A stretch of DNA of 10,159 bases, taken from the NCBI GenBank assembly GCA_013813145.1, contig JACCSE010000276.1:1-10159 (forward strand). The letters are read 5' to 3'. How positions within the stretch are numbered: the stretch's first letter is position 1; every line of letters starts with the position of its first letter. The notes below the pieces were generated by a model, which made no database searches, was not told the DNA's origin, and was given only the letters and a program-made list of their open reading frames with translations. Source of the stretch: Gemmatimonadales bacterium (GTDB lineage: Bacteria > Gemmatimonadota > Gemmatimonadetes > Gemmatimonadales > GWC2-71-9). The position numbers were made by a program, and so were the translations under genes. Positions 7,072 through 10,159 of the stretch are shown one piece after another.

Positions 7072-7530
7072 TTAGAACGGCACCCGCACTCCGAACCGCG
7101 TGCTGCCGTCGGGCAGGGTCGTGATCTCCGGCTCGAATGGGATGTTGTCCGGCTCGTGGGTCTTCCGAGTAAACTCCCACACGAACATTGCAGCCGCGCC
7201 GACCAGGGCCGTCTCGCCAAAAATCAGCCAGCGGCGCGCCACGCGGTCGTGGTGGAGGGAGGATTGGTAGGAGGCCTCGACTTGGGCGTCGGCGTACTGC
7301 CCCTCGACGTTGAGGAGGCAGCGGCGTGCGTCCTCGAAGCAGGCCGACTCCACTAGATCGAAGGCGTCCTCCGCGTCCCCGTGCGAGCGGGCGGCCAGCA
7401 GGTTCATGCTGACGGCGCCGGCGGCCAGCACCCACTTGCCGTAGCGCATCAGGGGGCCCACTTCCTGCGCCGCCACGCTCGCGGGGAGTGCCAGAACGAG
7501 CGCGAGCACGACGACGAACCCGCGTCTCAC
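7072..7530 (-). CDS. Conserved-looking small exported/membrane protein of unknown function
   Basis: I do not recognise the family. The 152-residue product starts with a signal peptide (RRGFVVVLALVLALPASVAA, probable cleavage near AAQ at 20-22). A second hydrophobic stretch follows at about 32-47, then a charged helical middle with two cysteines eight residues apart (Cys64 and Cys71: SACFEDARRC), then a third hydrophobic segment (about 101-119, WLIFGETALVGAAAMFVW). The polar tail contains PDNIPFEPEI. The topology suggests an inner-membrane or periplasm-facing protein. The start codon GTG (7530-7528) overlaps the TGA of the upstream PQQ-like gene as GTGA, and no separate SD is visible, so translation is probably coupled to that gene. 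The proteins may therefore act together, but nothing in the sequence shows how. Confidence 0.8.
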   Translation of the reverse strand: MRRGFVVVLALVLALPASVAAQEVGPLMRYGKWVLAAGAVSMNLLAARSHGDAEDAFDLVESACFEDARRCLLNVEGQYADAQVEASYQSSLHHDRVARRWLIFGETALVGAAAMFVWEFTRKTHEPDNIPFEPEITTLPDGSTRFGVRVPF

Positions 7531-8594
7531 GGCCGGTACCGGTGAAGGTCGCCCGCCCCGCCGATGGCGATGATCCCATCGTCGAGCGCCACGGGCCCGA
7601 GCTCGACCGGCCGCCAGAGTTGCACCCGCCAGAGCTCGGCGCCGTCGGGTCCGAGCGCCCGAAGCTGACCATCGGCGCCGCCCAGCAGGATCTGACCGTC
7701 CACGATGGTCACCGGCGAGGTGACCGGCCACTCCAGCTCCACCACCGGCTCGGCCCGGCGGGGCTCGGCCGGAGAGATCCGGTACAGAGTGCCGCGGCGG
7801 GTCGCCACGAACAGTGTGTCGCCCTGGGCGGCCGGAGCATCGAGCACCGGCGCGTCCACGTGGACGCTCCACTGAAGGGCGAGGTTCGACGGATCCAGCG
7901 CCACGACCTGAGAATCGGTCGTGCCGGCGACGAGTGCACCGCCGACCCTGACCCAATGCGAGAGGATCGTTCCCGGAGAGCCGGTGCGGTGGGTGACGAG
8001 GCCGTCGGCCGCGCCGAGGCGAAATACCGAATCCACCGTGGCGACGACCACCGCGCCCTGAGCTACTTCCACCGGAGCCACTCGCGAGGTGCCGAGTCTG
8101 CGCCGCCAGCGGGTCTCACCCGCGGCCGCGCCGATGCCGATGACATCGCCTCGCTGGGTCGCGACGACCAGCACGCCCTCGGAGAGCGCCAGCGGGGCGC
8201 CCACCGCTCCGGTCTTCTCCCGCCAGAGCCGCCGGCCGGTTTCCCGATCCAGGGCGTACACCCGGCCGTCGGGCCGGGAGCTGGCGGCGAACACGGTGTC
8301 TCCCGAGACCAGCACTCCGCCCGCCACGAGGCCGGACAGACGCTGGGACCACTGCACCTGTCCGTTGGCCAGGTCCACCGCGTACACCTTGCGGTCCACC
8401 CCGGCGCCATAGAGCGTCCCATCCATCAGGGCGACGTTGCCGGTAAAGCGCCGGCCGGCCCGGGCGCTCCACACGTGGGTGGGAGCCCCGGCGCTGGTCT
8501 CCGCGCTCAGCGGCCGCGGAGCCGGCCGGTAGTTCACGCAGGCCGCGTTGACGCCCCCCAGGACGAGGGCTAGACTCAACGCTCCGTTCTTCAC
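7527..8594 (-). CDS. PQQ-like (BamB-like) beta-propeller lipoprotein
   Basis: This 355-residue product begins with a hydrophobic export signal ending in a weak lipobox, NAAC (Cys19), then a Pro-rich linker and propeller blades from about residue 45 to the end. Blade signatures are KVYAVDLANGQVQW (69-82), RVYALDRETGRRLW (111-124), VIGIGAAAGETRW (151-163), VFRLGAADG (190-198), VVALDPSNLALQW (230-242) and LRALGPDGAELW (311-322). These are the A-x-D/G-x-x-x-G-x-x-x-W repeats of PQQ-type/BamB propellers. BamB is an outer-membrane assembly lipoprotein, so that role is possible but not demonstrated; the repeat alone does not prove PQQ binding or enzyme activity. The frame is open far upstream on this strand, but that is the antisense of asnS. 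GTG 8594 fits the signal peptide best, with GTG 8606 as the alternative; neither has a convincing SD. The gene is divergent from asnS and overlaps the next gene by four bases. Confidence 0.85.
   Translation of the reverse strand: MKNGALSLALVLGGVNAACVNYRPAPRPLSAETSAGAPTHVWSARAGRRFTGNVALMDGTLYGAGVDRKVYAVDLANGQVQWSQRLSGLVAGGVLVSGDTVFAASSRPDGRVYALDRETGRRLWREKTGAVGAPLALSEGVLVVATQRGDVIGIGAAAGETRWRRRLGTSRVAPVEVAQGAVVVATVDSVFRLGAADGLVTHRTGSPGTILSHWVRVGGALVAGTTDSQVVALDPSNLALQWSVHVDAPVLDAPAAQGDTLFVATRRGTLYRISPAEPRRAEPVVELEWPVTSPVTIVDGQILLGGADGQLRALGPDGAELWRVQLWRPVELGPVALDDGIIAIGGAGDLHRYRP
8548..8576 (+). promoter_or_regulatory. Candidate sigma70-type promoter for asnS inside the divergent PQQ gene
   Basis: TTGACG (8548-8553, five of six to the -35 consensus) and TAGACT (8571-8576, four of six to the -10 consensus) are separated by exactly 17 bases. 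A start about 7 bases downstream would give a leader of about 36 bases before the asnS ATG. The site lies wholly inside the signal-peptide codons of the divergent PQQ-like gene, as it must because the gap between the two genes is only 12-24 bases. No equally good promoter is visible for the opposite direction. Confidence 0.55.
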
Positions 8595-8618
8595 CCCCCA
8601 TTTCACAGCGGAAGAGGC

Positions 8619-9914
8619 ATGGCGGCGGTCCAGATCAGCGAGCTGCGTGCGCACGTGGGCGACACGGTCACTCTGCGCGGCTGGGTGGTCACTACCCGGT
8701 CGAGCGGGAAAATCGCGTTCGCGGTGGTGCGGGACGGTTCTGGGTACGTGCAAGGAGTCCTGTCCAAGAATGAGGTCCCGGAGGCGACGTGGGACGCGTT
8801 CGGCTCGCTCACCCAGGAGACCAGCGTGACGCTGACGGGGGCGGTGCGGGAGGAGCCGCGTTCTCCAGGTGGTGTCGAGCTGGCCGTCACGGAGCTCGAA
8901 GTCGTGGGGCCCAGCGTGGACTACCCGATCTCCCCCAAAGAACATGGGACGACTTACCTGTTCGAACATAGACACTTGTGGCTCCGAACCCGGCGCCAGG
9001 CGGCGATCGCCCGGGTGCGGCACGAGGTCGAGCAGGCGATCCGGGACTATTTCTACCAGGAAGGCTTCACCCTGGTGGACACGCCGATCCTGACCGGCGC
9101 GATCGGAGAGGAAGCGGGGAACCTGTTCGCGACCGACTACTTCGACCTCGGCAAGGCCTACCTGGCCCAGACCGGCCAGCTCTACGTGGAGGCGGCCGCG
9201 GCGGCCTTCGGCAAGGTCTACTGCTTCGGGCCCACCTTCCGCGCCGAGAAATCGAAGACCCGGCGGCACCTGACCGAGTTCTGGATGGTGGAGCCCGAGG
9301 TGGCCTTCAACGACTCCGACGCCAACATGCGGCTGCAGGAGTCGTTCGTCAGCTATATCGTCGCCAGGGTGCTGGACCGGCGCAAGGAGGAGCTGAAGGA
9401 GCTGGAGCGCGATACCGCGCCGCTGGAGCGGGTCCAGCCTCCATTCCCCCGGATCTCCTACACCGACGCGGTCGCCCGGCTCAACGGGCTCGGGTCGGAC
9501 ATGACCTGGGGCACCGACCTGGGCGGCGACGACGAGACCCTGCTGGCGAAGGACTACGACCGGCCGGTGCTGGTCTACAACTACCCCAAGGAGGTCAAGG
9601 CCTTCTACATGAAGGAAAACCCGGCTGATCCGAGGACCGTGCTCAACAACGACTGCCTCGCGCCCGAGGGCTACGGCGAAATCATCGGCGGCTCGCAGCG
9701 GGAGGACGACTACGACAAGCTCCTCGCGCGGATCCATCAGCAGGGCCTCGATCCCGAGCGGTACCGCTGGTATCTGGATCTCAGGAAGTACGGGACCTTT
9801 GTGCACGCGGGGTTCGGACTGGGGCTCGAGCGGACGGTGGCCTGGATCGCTGGGATTCCGCACATTCGAGAGGCGATCGCGTTTCCGCGGCAGATACATC
9901 GGTTGTATCCGTAG
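8619..9914 (+). CDS. asnS: Asparagine--tRNA ligase AsnS
   Basis: AsnS charges tRNA-Asn with asparagine using ATP; it is a cytoplasmic class IIb aminoacyl-tRNA synthetase. The 431-residue protein has an N-terminal OB-fold anticodon-binding domain (about 5-100, containing VTLRGWVV) and a catalytic domain from about 115. Motif 2 is FGPTFRAEKSKTRRHLTEF (203-221), with WMVEPE after it. The late block EIIGGSQREDDYDKLL (354-369) and motif 3 GFGLGLERTVAWI (398-410) complete the active site, and the protein ends FPRQIHRLYP. The RHLTEFWMVEPE and GGSQRE patterns favour AsnRS over AspRS; AspRS of the bacterial type would also carry a large GAD insertion, which is absent. The FRAEKSKT stretch is close to the common FRAENSNT form. 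ATG 8619 follows GGAAGAGG (8610-8617). The gene is monocistronic as far as can be seen, with a palindromic repeat behind it. Confidence 0.95.
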   Translation: MAAVQISELRAHVGDTVTLRGWVVTTRSSGKIAFAVVRDGSGYVQGVLSKNEVPEATWDAFGSLTQETSVTLTGAVREEPRSPGGVELAVTELEVVGPSVDYPISPKEHGTTYLFEHRHLWLRTRRQAAIARVRHEVEQAIRDYFYQEGFTLVDTPILTGAIGEEAGNLFATDYFDLGKAYLAQTGQLYVEAAAAAFGKVYCFGPTFRAEKSKTRRHLTEFWMVEPEVAFNDSDANMRLQESFVSYIVARVLDRRKEELKELERDTAPLERVQPPFPRISYTDAVARLNGLGSDMTWGTDLGGDDETLLAKDYDRPVLVYNYPKEVKAFYMKENPADPRTVLNNDCLAPEGYGEIIGGSQREDDYDKLLARIHQQGLDPERYRWYLDLRKYGTFVHAGFGLGLERTVAWIAGIPHIREAIAFPRQIHRLYP

Positions 9915-9932
9915 GGCAGGGGGGCAGGGGGG
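9914..9932 (+). repeat. G-rich short tandem tract directly after the asnS stop
   Basis: The G of the asnS stop begins a GGG run (9914-9916), followed by CA, six G (9919-9924), CA and six G (9927-9932), then CGGAAGG. It reads as a short tandem repeat of GGGGGGCA. There are only three runs of three or more G, so it is not a canonical four-run quadruplex motif, though a two-layer form is conceivable. Confidence 0.6.
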
Positions 9933-9939
9933 CGGAAGG

Positions 9940-10027
9940 TACTTCATCCCGAGCGCAGCGCGGGACCTACTCCGCGAGCGTCGAACTCCGGTCGAGTAGG
10001 TCCCTCGCTGGCGCTCGGGATGAGGTA
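9940..10027. repeat. Second palindromic REP-like repeat, between asnS and the mazG-like gene
   Basis: Arms of 33 bases (9940-9972) and 34 bases (9994-10027) are complementary apart from one indel and a few mismatches, around a 21-base spacer (9973-9993). The arm core, TCATCCCGAGCGCAGCG, aligns with the core of the 4813-4878 repeat. Like that copy it lies between two convergent stops (asnS at 9914 and the MazG-like gene at 10064), so it could act as a bidirectional transcript-end hairpin. No U-tract is present. Its GC-richer sequence shows it is a diverged member rather than a recent duplicate. Confidence 0.88.
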
Positions 10028-10063
10028 TGGTGCGCCGTTGCCCCCCGATCCTCCTCCACCGCG

Positions 10064-10159
10064 CTACTCCGCCGCCTTTGCCTCGTCCCACAGGCCATCC
10101 AGCACCTCCAGCCCCGCCGTACCCACGTCGATCGCGCGCTCGGCGGCGAGGCGCTCGAC
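10064..10159 (-). CDS. mazG: C-terminal end of a MazG-like nucleoside triphosphate pyrophosphohydrolase (partial)
   Basis: Only the last 31 codons and the TAG stop (10066-10064) are inside the window; the gene continues beyond the right edge. The visible peptide reads VERLAAERAIDVGTAG and then LEVLDGLWDEAKAAE. MazG proteins characteristically end with a helix pair of the form (R)xxxVExLAxERGIDLxxAGLxxLDxLWDEVK, which this matches well. MazG hydrolyses NTPs and dNTPs to monophosphates and is cytoplasmic. The catalytic EExxE/EexxD part is outside the window, so the call rests on the tail alone. It is convergent with asnS. Confidence 0.65.
   Translation of the reverse strand, partial: VERLAAERAIDVGTAGLEVLDGLWDEAKAAE

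Noticed and set aside
8619..10091. Extension of the PQQ-like gene upstream through the whole asnS antisense strand
   Set aside because: The extra 500 or so residues are antisense of asnS and not propeller-like; the signal peptide at GTG 8594 marks the real N-terminus.

Overview
The window is GC-rich bacterial chromosome with short intergenic gaps, SD-led starts and several lipoprotein genes. The mix of ftsY, recG, asnS and a mazG tail with secreted Kelch and PQQ-type propeller lipoproteins, and the style of the hypothetical proteins, suggests a Gram-negative soil or environmental lineage such as Gemmatimonadota. That placement is inference from protein style only; no rRNA or other taxonomic marker is present.

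Layout. The left part (1-3583, plus strand) holds the C-terminus of a membrane-anchored protein, ftsY (SRP receptor GTPase) and recG (branch-migrating helicase). A 119-bp palindromic MITE-like element sits between ftsY and recG. Next comes a secreted Kelch-propeller lipoprotein gene (3692-4778, plus) whose reading frame is broken near its 5' end. A strong palindromic repeat fills the convergent gap to the minus-strand genes.

The minus-strand block is transcribed right to left, from about 8594 to 4908. It holds a PQQ-like/BamB-like propeller lipoprotein, a small secreted/membrane protein coupled to it by a GTGA overlap, a damaged PAP2-family phosphatase, and a two-part lipoprotein with a beta-rich N-terminal half and a helical C-terminal half. 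asnS (8619-9914, plus) diverges from this block with almost no gap, and its best promoter candidate lies inside the first codons of the PQQ gene. A second palindromic repeat of the same family as the first fills the convergent gap between asnS and the C-terminus of a MazG-like gene running in from the right edge.

The genes are a mix of housekeeping functions (protein targeting, DNA repair, tRNA charging, nucleotide house-cleaning) and envelope/lipoprotein genes; they do not form one pathway. I see no CRISPR array, phage, transposase, toxin-antitoxin or defence cassette, and no candidate for a new multi-gene system. The most informative oddities are the three palindromic intergenic repeats, the covarying base pair between two of them, and two secreted-protein genes with broken frames. 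No stretch over 300 bases lacks a gene; the largest gaps (about 125-150 bases) are described under the repeats and neighbouring genes.
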